DNA of 64,000 bases from contig JAKJHU010000066.1 in the NCBI GenBank assembly GCA_022316685.1, forward strand, positions 1,550,001 to 1,614,000, written 5' to 3'. Below are positions 12,093 through 23,800 of this stretch, in pieces; positions within the stretch are counted from its first letter, which is position 1; every line of letters starts with the position of its first letter. The DNA comes from Progne subis subis (lineage: Eukaryota > Chordata > Aves > Passeriformes > Hirundinidae). The position numbers were made by a program, and so were the translations under genes. Below the pieces are notes generated by a model. That model was not told the DNA's origin. It searched no databases and saw nothing but the letters and a program-made list of their open reading frames with translations.

Positions 12093-14689
12093 CTCCACAG
12101 GAGCCAGCTGGAACGGGCCACACAGGGATTTACAGAGTTCTTGGAGAATTAACACGCTGGTACAGGATGCAGGAATTATCAGGGCGATGGAAACCGTGAG
12201 TGCCCAAACCACAGGAGGAGCTGAAGGTCCCTGCTGGCTTTCTGCCCGGGATTCAGGGCAGGGAGTGGGATCACATTAAACACAGCCAGCACAGCTCTGC
12301 CTGACAAGCAGGAGCTCCTTTTACTTACTGAGGGCTTGCTGTCAAACAGCAAGTTGCAAACAACTTAGAGTTTCAGATTTGGGTTCTGGTAATCAGATGT
12401 ATCCCTTGCTGTATGTGGCCACGACTCTCTACAGCCCAGCTCAGAGCTCGCCCACGCTTGGCTTCCACCAGCTCTCTCTGTAGTGAGCCACTGTGGGCTT
12501 TGGCTTTCTTACCTTCCATTTTGCAGCTTTATGTTCCTGAAAGTGCCACTGGCAGGCATGAACTGTGGCTCTCATTCTCCCAACCCTGCATGTCAAAGTC
12601 ACCTGCCATCTCTGTACAGTGCGTTTAATTAAGGGGCATTGTGTGAAAGTAGGAGCTGGGAGGAAAAAAGTTGAATTTGCCCTAATTGCACATCAAAATA
12701 AAAAATTATGCTTATTGAGAGAAATCAATGCAAAAGCCCTTTCTCTGAAGACTGAACATAGGGCTAAATCCTTAGGCTCATTTATTTCAATCAGGAGGAG
12801 AAATGATTGTTAAACAAAGTTCCCAAAGTTCAATTTTTTCACTTCCAGATAATAACATTTTCCCACTGCTAGCTGAAGTGATGCAGAGTGCTTGTGCTTT
12901 TCCATATTACATTTCTTGGAAAGTTTATTTGCTTTTCAGAGAAAATTTTTCATGGCAAGAAACTATTAGCTTACTGTTTGATGAAAATTTTCAGGAGTTT
13001 CCAGAGTGGGTTGATCCTCTACTCTGGCTGACCACAGAGGAAGCATCACCTTTTTTGCAGCATATGTTTACATATCTAAACTCTCATGTGCTTTGTTTTT
13101 TAGATATATTGGTGACATACAAGGGGTTTGGGTTTTTTCAGGATTTGAAGAATGATTTGAAGGGCTATAACACATTATATTGTATGTACACATTTCCCTT
13201 TCCTGTAGAGAACATGTATCATCCTCTTAGATCATGTAAACCTTCCCCTCACATCTGTAGAAAAGCTCCCACCATGACCAATGGATTGCCACTTTGCCCA
13301 GCTGCAGCTGCTCCAGTTTGAAGAAACACTCCCTGGTTTAACACTCCTTGCTCTCTTCAGAGCAAGCCAGAGAGTTCTAAGTACAGATTTTGCACTTCTG
13401 GAAAGGGAAAATGGAAGAAGTTCTACGTGATGTGCTATGCACCCTAATCACAAAGACAGGTAAAGCTAAAAGTTGTGGTGAATGCTTCAGTGTAAAACAC
13501 ACACTTCTGCCCTTTTGCCTTTTCTAAAACTTTAAGTATCTAAAGTGCTTGAAAGGTTTTATTTGGAAAAATCAGAAAAATCAAAAACAGGTAGTGAAAT
13601 CATGGATTAAAATCAGGTATCATCATATCTTTTCATTGGTATATAAGCACGAGTTCTTAAGAAACCCTCTATACTGATAAAAGATCTATTTAATTAATAA
13701 GATATTCCTTCTCAGGCAGGGTGCTTTATAGTGAGATACATCTCAATTCTCAATTTAAACTATTTGGGTATGATATTGGAAATATGTGTTGAAAACACAG
13801 TAATGGATTGAGCGTGGAAGATAAAAGACTATGCACAGCCATGAGAATTGAACTCACTCCCTTTGCAATAAGATTGTTTTATCTGCCTGGATTCACAGGA
13901 CTTGGTTAAGAGCTGGGTGGGCTTACAGGTGTTAAACTAGCCATTGGCAGGCTATCATGGCTTCTCCAAATGCAGAGGAAATATTTTTCTACTTCACAGC
14001 AGGAGCTGCATGCATGAAAAATCTCAGGCAAATTGGATTTATCTGACTTTACTTTTCTTCTTCAGTGAAGATGTGGAAAGATGATGATTAAGCAAGCAGT
14101 TTGCGCCTACATTTTCATTCCAAATTGTTTCCACAGGCTCAAGTCTCAAATGACATGTGCCTTTTTTGGCTTGTCTAATGTTGGAGTAAGTAGATCTGTG
14201 CATCCCTCTCCACTCCCTGAAAGACTAAAATTAGGTTTCAGGGCTTGAGATTGCCTGGATGACTTAGATTCCACTTCAGCTTCTCTTTTGCATAGATAAC
14301 TGCAGTAATGTTCTTTTCTAGGACAAACTTGCTGCTTGGAGTTTCTAAGACTCATCACAGGACTGAAAACAAACCTTTACATTGGGTCCAAGACAGAGAA
14401 GTTCATAGGAAAAGAATAAAAACAGCACTTGCCTTCAGATTGTTTGGGACTGATTGCTACAAATCCATTTTAGAGAGAGGACAAAAAAGAAGCGACCTCT
14501 CAAATTGCAACACATTTTAAACTATTTGCCCTTTGGCCTGTTGGTGGATGCTGGATGTTATAAATGCAGCCACACAGGACAGTCCTGATAAACACAGGCT
14601 GCGAGCCTGCTGATGTCTGTCTCTGTAAGACACTTTAATAGCTCTGACTTTGCTTTTCCAAAGTATTAGTGTTGACGAAAGCAGATCTA

Positions 14690-14832
14690 AAGAGAAAAAA
14701 AAAAAAAACAACCCAAAAACCAAAAAACAAACCAACAAAAAACCCCCCCTAAAATAAAACAACAAAACAAAACAAAACTAATCCAAAAGCCAGAAAACCA
14801 AAGCCAAACAAAACAATAACAAAAAAACCCTA
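14690..14832. repeat. A/C-rich low-complexity tract
   Basis: About 140 bases built almost entirely of A runs broken by C, CC or C runs (for example 'aaaaccccccct' and repeated 'aaaac'). It carries short (AAAAC)n microsatellite stretches. Confidence 0.9.
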
Positions 14833-15883
14833 ACAACACACTCTCCCCCAATCCCAATCCAACAGGGAATTTAATTTTCTCTCTTAAATGTAAATAGCTT
14901 TGAATCTCTCTCTAAAGAGAAAACAAGCTGTAGGTAAAAAGTAAGAAAAAGGATTCACTGTTTATGAATACTGCATGAACGTATCCTCCTTTTTAAAATC
15001 CTCTCCTCCTGCCATGAGCAAGATTCTGTACTAAAACATCTTTATCCTGAAAAACACAGACAACACAATATTATGAATTAGTGAGTTTTTACAACTGAAC
15101 TGTGAGCACTTCAGCTCAGGAAATGAAAACAAATGTTATTTAATATTAAGACTCCTGCACTGCTTAATGGCTTAAGGCCAAACCTATACATTAAAACACC
15201 ATGTAGAGTCCTCCACTCACTCATGTGCTTCAGGTATAGGTACTGGATTATCTTGCTTTTTCAAAACTGAATATCTGGCTCATATTAGTTCTCCAGGAAG
15301 GGTAAAGACCACCTGTAGCAGGCTAACTGGACTCCATATACCCATCTCACATTCCCAGGAAACATGTTCCAGCTACAAAAAATCCCTTCTGAAACACATC
15401 TTCTGATATAGAACCTATCACTTCTTAATAGGAAGATGTTAGCAGCTTCATAACCTACATATATTACCTTATTTTAAAGACATGAAACCCCCTACTTGTT
15501 CTGAAATTGCTTCTAAGTGACAAATATGAATAATCTCCAAGGACTTTTGCCTTTTGCTTTTCAATGATTTCCTTGTACTCATTGCAGTTTATTTTAATTA
15601 AGTTGTAATATGCTCTGAATTTAGGTGCTTTTGTACAGAGCCCAGCAGAGTGGCAGACAAGTCTGTCTGGGTTTTCTTAGCCTAGCAGTTTACATGACAA
15701 TTTATAGATGAAGAAATCCCGTTTATGTATCTCTCCACTATTTGTCTGAAGTACCCTTGAGCAAAAAAAAAGAGGAAAATTACAAAGTAAGGATCTTATT
15801 TTAAAAAAAGGGTTTGGCAGAACACACAACAACCAAATCAGCCTCCTTGTATTAAGCTGTCTTCAGGGAGTGTTTTTGTGGTG

Positions 15884-15896
15884 TTTTTTTTTTTTT

Positions 15897-15944
<48 letters not shown>
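15884..15944. repeat. long poly-T tract
   Basis: Thirteen Ts, one G, then 47 uninterrupted Ts (15898-15944). No polyadenylation signal in the appropriate position and no recognisable gene sequence adjoins it, so it looks like an expanded homopolymer and not the tail of a processed pseudogene. Confidence 0.97.
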
Positions 15945-15945
<1 letters not shown>

Positions 15946-16330
15946 TGACTGTGAATTACTGTTTTTAATATAAAACCATAATCGTGTTAGTTGTTTGCAC
16001 AAAGTAATGTAGCTGCCATGACACACTGTTCCATCCAATCCAAGGACATCCCTCATGTCCAAAAGCCTTTTGCTCCTACTTTGCCATTGGAACTGGCATA
16101 ACCAATCACAGAAACAGCCCAAAGTCTAACCCTCCCCACACGTGTTCTGTTCTTAAAGTACAAGGAGTACTGGGCTCATTCATATTTTGGAGGATAAATT
16201 GGATTGTGACTAAATGTACCCTGCCCATGAAGTTAAGAGCACATCAGGAAAGCACTTTTATTACCCCTTCCAAATGCTATTGACTTATGTCTTCATAATA
16301 CTTCATTACTATCATCCTGATTTTCTAATA
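15945..16330. other. unique non-coding sequence
   Basis: Unique sequence between the poly-T and the MIR-like fragment. A minus-strand open frame enters it from the poly-T and is not credible as a gene, since much of it is poly-Lys from the homopolymer. Confidence 0.5.
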
Positions 16331-16448
16331 CTGAACAGAGGCCCCCAAGATACTAAATAATTTCTTCAGGGTCACACAAGATGTCTATGCCAGCTTGGAA
16401 TAGGAACTCTGATTCATATGGATTCCAAATCCTATGCCTTGACCTAGT
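16331..16448 (-). mobile_element. MIR-like ancient SINE fragment
   Basis: On the plus strand it reads as a diverged reverse complement of MIR/amniote SINEs: 'ctgaacagaggcccccaaga', a 'taaataatttcttcagggtcacaca' type block (normally 'taacttgcccaaggtcacaca'), then 'gaataggaactctgattc' and 'ccaaatcctatgcc'. The order of blocks is kept across about 115 bases. Confidence 0.55.
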
Positions 16449-18129
16449 TTGATCTATTGATTAACCATGTCTCTTTGTCTCTTTATCAGTCAGATGAGCA
16501 ATTAAACTCTGGTCCTGGCAATGAAAGGAGCTGCATACCATTTAAAGGCAATCAAATAATCCAAACCTATTTGGTTATTGCTCCTGATATTTGTTCTGGA
16601 GGAGTAATGAAAGCTGGAAACTCTAAAAAGAAGGTTTGAGATATCCACTCCCTCTCACTTTAGACACTGTGTCAGGCCACACATTAACACATACAGGACT
16701 CCTGGGCAGTTATACAAAAAGCAGTTGTATGGCATTACCAAATTTTCACTAAGAAGAAAAAACAACAACAAAAAAAGGTCAGAAAGTAGGCTGCATGACA
16801 AAAATTTCTTGATTTCTTCTTGACTAGAGCATTTGGGAGAGCTCTCTGTCATGAACAGGTTTCTTTTATTTACCTCTGCTTATTCTGCATCAAGTAAAAT
16901 GCTAAAGACAAACAACACTTGGCAGTGATTAATAATTAATATTAATTTTATTTTTATTCTGATAGCCTTGAAGTCTCAGTGACTAAAGAAGGTCTTAGTT
17001 GTGTACTTGGTTTCCTCTGTATTTTTTCACAAAGCTATATAATATATAGACTTTAGAGAAAGTGTTTTAGTTGTAGGGTTTTTTTTGTTTATTTATTCAT
17101 TAAACTTAAGAGCCACTGCTGCCAGCAACCTAAAGAATGGGGAAAATCTGTCAGATTTTGGAAGCCCCAGGTCAGACCTGGAGAAAGGCTGATAGCTTCT
17201 ACAGAAGAAGAAGCAGCAGGCAAATTGGCTTTCACTATGCAAGAATTAGATACATACTTGCTAATTATTTTTCTCTGGCTTTTCACATCTGATTCAGGAC
17301 AGACCAAGACCCTTGCAAAGAACAAGCTGAGTTCACCTAGACCTTCCATGTCTAACTTAGGGCGATAAGAGGCATCCAAGAAAGAGTTATTGATTTACTC
17401 AGATTTTTAAATTCTTTCCCAAGTAGCATGGACTATTCACTGCTTTTGGTTGCCATCTAACAATAACCAAAATGACATGTTAGCCACAAGGCTAAGAAAA
17501 TGTGAAGTGATGTGAATAGCTTTTCAATTGTTCATTGTCTGAGTAACTGCTTGATACAGCAGAACTGCAATTACAGTTGGAATTTTGCTCCATGTCCTTT
17601 GCCTACATTTTTGTCACCATGCCCCATTTGATCTGAATGCTTTGAGCTCTCACACTCTGGGATTTCTGGATCCCTACCCTTAATCACTTATAACTTCATG
17701 GAAGTTAGAAAGAATTATGTTTGGTGGAGGGAGGGTAGCTTCTAATAGCGGGCAGGCAAGTCCAATAAAATGTGATCTGGTTGCGACCCCTCTTTGTTTT
17801 CTACTTCCGTATCACTCACAAAGCTTTGTCCCAACCACTGAAAACAGCATAGACACCTGCCTACTTCTCAGCCATTCTCAAAGCCATCAAAAATAGCCTG
17901 CATAGCCATGGAGAAGCCCTGGCTTTATTTTAAAGTTGAATTTGAACTAGTGACAGCTAGTGACTGATAGCTTTTCAGCTGGAAATTACTGATGGAGTCA
18001 GTCATTGACACAGGCAGCAGAGAAATGTAGCTAAAACTCTGGCTTTTGGAGTAACCCATCCTTGATCTCTCTTCCGAGGCAGGGAAACTATTTTTTGTGA
18101 AGTATCAACCTATGGGACAGGACTAAGAC
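16449..18129. other. unique AT-rich non-coding sequence
   Basis: No gene or clear repeat. It has a palindromic homeodomain/HNF1-like motif at 16928-16940 (ATTAAT-A-ATTAAT). Open frames are all under 100 aa. Confidence 0.55.
16926..16948. promoter_or_regulatory. HNF1/homeodomain-like palindrome
   Basis: ATTAATAATTAAT is a perfect 6+1+6 palindrome close to the HNF1 consensus (GTTAATNATTAAC), followed at once by another ATTAAT. It lies in very AT-rich sequence, so chance is a real alternative. Confidence 0.2.
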
Positions 18130-18278
18130 AAGCCCCATCCCTGGAAGTATTCAAGGACAGGTTGGAAGGGGTCCTGAGCAACCTGGTCTAGTGGGTGGCA
18201 TTCTTCCTGCGGCAGGGGGATTAGAAATAGATGATTTTTAAGGTCAATTCCAACCCAAATGATATATGATTCTATGAG
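18130..18278 (+). mobile_element. CR1 LINE 3' end fragment
   Basis: It has the block order typical of the avian CR1 3' end: 'gccccatccctggaagt', 'caaggacaggttgga', 'gagcaacctggtctagtggg', 'ggcagggggatt', 'aggtcaattccaaccca' and terminal 'tatgattctatgag'. About 150 bases, 5'-truncated, with moderate divergence. Confidence 0.95.
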
Positions 18279-18680
18279 ACATCATGTTTTTCACAAGGCC
18301 ATTGCACTCAGCTTGAGTTCTCACCACCTGGTCTCTGGGAAATTGTCTCAGATCCATCAGCTTGAGAAAACTCTGATGGCTAAGCCTCTCCAGCCCGTTT
18401 GGCTCAGGCAAAGGAAGATGGTTGAATTAAAATACCTTCTGCTGTTGGTCTCCTCCAACACCGAAATACCAATACTGTAACTATTTTTTCAAAATTAGTT
18501 GGACTGTTAGTGGTTTGAAACCAAATGTTTCAGAGTTCCTACTGACCAAATAATGTTTTCATAAATGTGATGATTTCTTCCACCAGAATTTAGCACTGGT
18601 ACTGCTTTTTCACCTGCTGAGAAGGCCAGCACAACACACAATACTTGTTGCAGTTAAGTCACCCAGCATTTTCTGAAGTT
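18279..18680. other. unique non-coding sequence
   Basis: Nothing recognisable beyond ordinary unique sequence between the CR1 fragment and the CpG-enriched segment. Confidence 0.5.
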
Positions 18681-18689
18681 CTTCTATAA

Positions 18690-19295
18690 CCAAGACTCGC
18701 CTTCAGTGGAGCTTCCGAGCACCCTGAAATGCAGCAGTCCCATTAAATTACTTTCAGGATCTGCTCTACAAGGATGGATTTCCTGGCAGCGACCAATAAA
18801 GCAGCAGTGTCTTGTTGCCCTGCAGATTCTGATGCTGGCAACTGGAATCAAGTCACCTCCGTTGGGCTCACTTTGGAACACGAGCGGGATGAGTGGGAGT
18901 GTGCCCACATGGGGAAAGATAAGAAATCACTGAGCAGTGGTGCTGCAGCATCAGAACACAAACGTTTACCCAAAACCAGGGATGCTCCCTCCCTGTCAGA
19001 GAGTGGGTTATCCATGGGCCGTGTGCGGTGCCACAGCGGGAAGCCCAACTTGTGTGGCAGCTGTGTCACTCCGGTGCCACATGCCTCTTTACACCTGATC
19101 ACACTTGACACACGTGCCGAGCCAGAGGATTTGAACAGGTGAGGAAAGGGAAGGGGCCAAGAGCCAGTATAAACAAGGCTGCCAAGCTGGCATGCTGCAT
19201 TATGGCAGGGGCTTGAGGAGTCTTTCACTGTGTCCCAAGGATAAATGGAAAATGCATATATAGGCAGTGCATCTCCTGACGTGGACTGCATTCAC
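18690..19295. promoter_or_regulatory. CpG-enriched, GC-richer segment with splice-donor and T-box-like motifs
   Basis: CpG dinucleotides are locally frequent (for example around 18845-18890 and 19005-19120) compared with the very CpG-poor surroundings. Within it are TTACACCT (19089-19096), TCACACTT (19099-19106) and the E-box CACGTG (19111-19116). A strong donor-like CAGGTGAGG lies at 19137-19145. Both strands are open for over 120 codons, but neither translation looks like a known protein. It could be a non-coding exon, a small promoter or enhancer, or an old GC-rich repeat. Confidence 0.3.
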
Positions 19296-22199
19296 ATGCC
19301 TGACTGAGGCTGGCACTGGCTGTCAAGAGTAGAGGTCATCTGGCACCGAAAAAGAAGTGAGGAGCAAAAAGCAGCTAGACATTATGAAGCATATTTGCTT
19401 TCATACCAACGTCTAAAGAAATACACCCCAAAATGGATAACAGTTCCCGCAAGACATCCTTCTCCTTGTGTTACCTGTAGTGGGTGACAGACAACTCTGC
19501 TACAGCTGGTAATGGAATTCTAGAGTGTCCTGTATATTTCCCCCACTATTTACTAATCATTATTTGTAGGACAGTAGTTTCCCACAGTCCTTATTCTTTT
19601 TTAACAGTGAACAACAGAGCAGCAGTGCCATTTAGACAGAGGTCTGCACTATGGATTTACCAGTTCTGCCCATTTGGGCAAACTTGAAGAAACATGACTG
19701 TCAGCAATTTTCCCCAAAATAAACAATACTGGTTCTTTTTTTTTTTTTTTTTCCCCTCATTATTAATTCTTCAACCCCTAAAAGTATGTGCCCCTTTGAA
19801 AAAGGACAAGACAGCTGTGGGGTTGGTATTAACAAATACATTCAACTTGGTTTTTCTCTGTGGTAAACTCCCCAATTTCTTCATGTATCAAATTTCTCAA
19901 AAAAATTGGAAACAAAAGGAAAAATTCTAAAAATTATCTAAAAGTCTGTGGGCCTAGCATACTCAAGTTATAACAGACAAATATTTGAACCAACAATAAG
20001 TCATTTAGTCTCTTCTCCCTCTGAGCTTGGCAAAAGACCTTCTTACTGTGCCACTGTGCCACCCAAAGGACTGGAAACATTAAACTAAATTAAAGCAACT
20101 TTTCTTCCTTTCTCCCCCTGGATAAACATGTTTTCATAAACTGAGCTTTCAAACATTGCTAGTCCTCACTTAATAGTAGTCCTACACATAGGATTTAATC
20201 TGTAGATAGATGTTGCTAACATTAGGAAAAAAATCACAAACAAAACAAAACCTAAAGCCACAGCCTTTCAGTGCACAGGCAAAGATCACAATTCCATGCC
20301 ACAGATTTTGTTGTTATGTAGAATTTTATGGTATATGATGCTCTCTCTCTCGATATATAATATCTCATTAAATAGAATCATCACTCAATTATTAAAACAG
20401 AAATTTGGACTAGAATGACCACCTGACCAAAGAAGTGTATTCTGCACAGTAGCTCTATATTATTCACCCTTGTGGGTGGAGTCTGGGACTGAGTTGTAAA
20501 AACCAACGTATTAAAAAAATAATAGTAGTAGTCAGTAAGAATATATTTGAGATGCCAATCTTGAAGGCATTTAGGCCATTTTACAGGCCTAAAATGAGAA
20601 CCAGGTCTGATTGTGTAGAACGTTGCATAAAACACACTGCAGGAGAAATTCCATCTTTTTCAATTTTAATGGAAAAGAAGAAAAAAGACTGGGAGGGAAA
20701 AAGCTAGGAAAAAAAAAAGATGAAGACAGTCACAACGTGACACATACCAGGCAGAGGCTAAACCATGACTAGATGGAATAAAGGCGGCTGGGATTTTAAA
20801 TCATCTATATTTATTAGATCATATATTGCTAAGATTACTGTCTCATGGGAAAAAGAGGTGAGAGATGTAATAACGCCAATGATGATTAAAAAAAAATCCA
20901 ACTTGACATTCAGAGTCCAGGCTGAACATGCAGTTAAAATAGGAAGCTGGTGTTCCCTTACACACTCAAATTCCGGTAACAGCACACTAAGAAGTTTCAG
21001 CCATCTACTCCAGAGCTTCAAAGATAACTGTATTTTCCAGACACTAACACTGTACCATAACAGAAACTCCAGTGTCCGTACAAACTAGAAGGTGTTCCTG
21101 CAGTGCAGCTCATCCTAAAACACTGAAGCAAGATATGTGATTTGACCATCCTTTAACAGGCAATTCCTTCACATCCTGAAGCACAAATAGTCTAATTAAG
21201 CCTGTAATTTGGGAGACCTCACTGTTAATCAGAAATGCATCCCTTCTGTAAATCAAAAACGCAAATTTGTATGGAAAACTATGTTTCCTATGGGATCCCC
21301 TCCCAGCAAAATAAAAACTGTAGACAGAAAGAACATTCACAATTCTACTAATTTTCTCATACTGTTGTCCTTCCTGTGGTGCAGGTATTAACTAAAGCCA
21401 ACCCCAGGCATTTAACTTTAAAATACAGATATAATTTAAACCTCTCCCTCTTGAAAAAATACGAAACCTTCTGAGCCTGTTTTCAGAACAACAAAATAGA
21501 TTAAGAGATCAAATAAAAAGGGCTTTTTACCTGAGATGTACTTAACAGTGTGATTTTATATAGAAAGAAAATTACCTTTACTTGCAAGGATTTAATCCAA
21601 ACATACATTCACAATGTATAGCAGGAAAATCCAGTCTTCTGACATCTGATAGCACATGCAGGTACAATGATGTAATAATGTGTCCAGAAAGCTCAGAATA
21701 TTTACTTTAAAATACTTATAATTTGCTATGAATTTTGTTTTTAAAAGATGCCACCAAAAAGCCACAAAGATAACAACACAGCTTGGTATTACTTTAATTT
21801 TGATTTAACAATGTGCAGCTCAGCACAAAATCTCATTCTGATTTCCCTTCAATAGTGCAGAACTTGTCATTTAATCTTACTTCAATAAAATATGCCTGAC
21901 ATCAAGATCCATATACATTGCTTTCAATACTGCCTATAAACACATCTCTCTGCTTTGTTTTAAATGGAACCTCAGGGTACAAAGCAATACAACACAGAAA
22001 TAATTGTGTCATTTTATGGTTGTGAAAGACATGCAACGTTAAAAGCACAGCTCAACAAATTGGAATGATACAAACATCTTTATTACACACAACTTTAAGA
22101 GATATATATACTTTTAAATTCATGTCCTCATGATGAAAGAGCTCATGAAGAGATGAAAGGAAAACAGAGGGTGTATTCAGAGAATTAAAATGCTCAGCA
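19296..22199. other. unique AT-rich non-coding sequence
   Basis: Long repeat-free block apart from a 17-base T run (19736-19752). It carries an OTX/PITX-like inverted pair GGATT-T-AATCC (21588-21598) and many TAAT motifs between 21.5 and 22.1 kb. No gene recognised. Confidence 0.5.
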
Positions 22200-22620
22200 T
22201 GGCCCAGAGACAGCAATAATATAAAAATGTACGTCTAGGGACTTAGTAAATTCACCTAAACAGGCTGGCATCTGCATGAATGGAAACACAATTGCTTTTA
22301 ATATCAAGCCGTCAGCCTGTTGTGTTTCATAACGACAAAGGAAATTCAAACAAGACACGAGAATCGCTCCGTAATTGCAGGGGAAGCACAGGCAAATGCT
22401 GCCTCCATTTTATTCAGTGCAAAACTGCCGGAGTTTGCATCGCGCGGGAGCCTTTTCCATTCCGGCAAAATTCAAATAATAATTAAAAAATTAATAGTAA
22501 AACCACCTCCCAAAAGAACCCTCACAACCTAAGAAGGACCTTTGAACTGCCAATAAGAGGCATTTGTTCTACACACTGCCCGTGGTCGGAAGCTTAGAGT
22601 TACTAATCCTTTTTGCCCGA
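22200..22620. promoter_or_regulatory. candidate conserved non-coding element with retained CpGs
   Basis: By eye about fourteen CpGs occur in 420 bases of sequence that is not GC-rich, including 'atcgcgcggg' near 22439. They are mixed with AT-rich homeodomain-type motifs (TGCTTTTAATATC, CAAATAATAATTAAA). No repeat family is evident. CpGs decay quickly in methylated vertebrate DNA, so keeping them outside a CpG island suggests constraint or germline hypomethylation. Coding potential is low (frames of 70 codons or less). Inference; alignment to other birds would decide. Confidence 0.35.
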
Positions 22621-22756
22621 GCACCTTCTCTTTGAATCATTATGTTCCTAGAGGTAAGACCAATGCCCACAGCCCTGGAGGAAAGGGCTTAGCTGGAAAG
22701 CAGCAGCTAGAAGAGGAAGGATAACTTTGTGTGTATTGCAGCAGGCTTTTCTCCAC

Positions 22757-22832
22757 AAGACCTGGATTACCATTTTCATTTTTGACAGAGGATTTCCATG
22801 TCACCTTGGGCAAGGTACCTAATTATAGCCAT
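22757..22832 (+). mobile_element. MIR-like ancient SINE fragment
   Basis: 'acctggatta', then 'gacagaggatttccatgt' and 'caccttgggcaaggtacct' match in order the core of MIR/amniote SINEs ('acctggattc', 'gacttcctgtg', 'accttgggcaagtcact'). About 75 bases remain. Confidence 0.6.
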
Positions 22833-23155
22833 TCATAACACAGTAACGACTATTCCCTTTCTCTTTTGCCTCCCCCAGCCATACTCTCACACAGAGGAGC
22901 ACGTGTTGGATAATGCACATCCACTGCCAAGCACCACAAATCCCTTTGTCTGCGTCCGACCCTATGCATCACATTTTCAGTCATCAACTCACTTGTGTGT
23001 GTACTCCGGGCTGTCAGGACAACTGCTGAAATATATGCTAGAGAAACTTTTTCACATCTTCCTGTGTTTCTATTGCTCTTGTCAGATTTTTTTTTTTTTA
23101 GATTTTTTTAATCTTAATTTTTTAAAAAGCTAGTTTGGTAGAATGAAGAACGATT
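22833..23155. other. unique non-coding sequence
   Basis: Unique sequence ending in a T-rich stretch (23086-23125). The 111-codon open frame across it (22798-23133) has no recognisable domain. Confidence 0.5.
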
Positions 23156-23290
23156 TAAAAAAACCCAACCAACCACGCCCCACACCTCCCCCCCCCCCCC
23201 GCCCCCCAACCAAAAACCCAAAAAACCCCCCACAAAAAAACCTAAAACACAACAAAACCTAAAAAACCCAAAGAAAGGAAATTAGAAAAA
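23156..23290. repeat. A/C-rich low-complexity tract with poly-C
   Basis: A/C-only sequence with a C run (23188-23200, one G, then six more Cs), followed by alternating A and C runs. The C run is a probable site of assembly or sequencing error. Confidence 0.92.
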
Positions 23291-23329
23291 ACAAACTATT
23301 CTTGTTAAAATTTCTGGTGGCAAGTGACC

Positions 23330-23800
23330 CCTCACCACAAGACAGGCACTGGAGCATGTCCAGAGAAGGGCAGTGGAGCTGGGGAAGGGTGTGGAGCACA
23401 CATCTGATAAGGAGCAGCTGAGGGCATGGGAGTTGTTTATCTTTATCTTGGAGAAAAGGATGCTCCGGGGGACCTTATCACTCTCTACAATTCCCTGACA
23501 GGAGACTCAGGTGGGGTTCAGGCTTTCCTCCCAGGCAAACAGGGACAGGATGAGAAGGACATGGCCTCAAGCTGCACCAAGGCAGACTGAGGTTGGATAT
23601 TAGTAAAAGTTTTATCACTGAAATTGTGGTTAAGCCCTGGGATAGGATTTCTAAGGAAGTGGTAGATTCATCATTCCTGGAAGGGTTCCACATAATGACT
23701 GGACCTCGCACTTTGCAATATGGTTGAGTGAGCATAGTAAATGTATTTTTGTGCAAACTTGCAGGCTATTCAGAACCTGAATTATTCTGTGATTCAACCT
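23330..23800 (+). mobile_element. CR1 LINE 3' region, longest fragment
   Basis: It retains CR1 sequence upstream of the usual terminal 150 bases: 'gcatgtccagagaagggca', 'gctggggaagggtgtggag', a 'gaggagcagctgaggg'-like block, 'ctctacaattccctgacag', 'acagggacaggatgagaa', 'ggttggatattag', and a remnant end 'attattctgtgattca' (about 23779-23795). The last 100 bases are poorly preserved. An antisense open frame here is a shadow. Confidence 0.9.

Larger units (their letters stand above)
9451..15883. other. unique non-coding sequence with A/C tracts
   Basis: No supported gene. It holds the longest plus-strand open frame of the window (172 codons, 12803-13321), judged a chance frame: no domain, no codon-bias cue, biased toward Phe and Leu. 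Low-complexity parts are at 10203-10214, 10447-10460, 10979-11045 and 14695-14830. An octamer/E-box pair lies at 12078-12092. Confidence 0.55.

Noticed and set aside
13880..13940. Possible further MIR head ('tggttaagagctgggtgg')
   Set aside because: Only one short block matches and the remaining order is absent.
15838..16122. Minus-strand frame ending in a long poly-Lys run
   Set aside because: The Lys run is the translated homopolymer, and the remainder is not recognisable.
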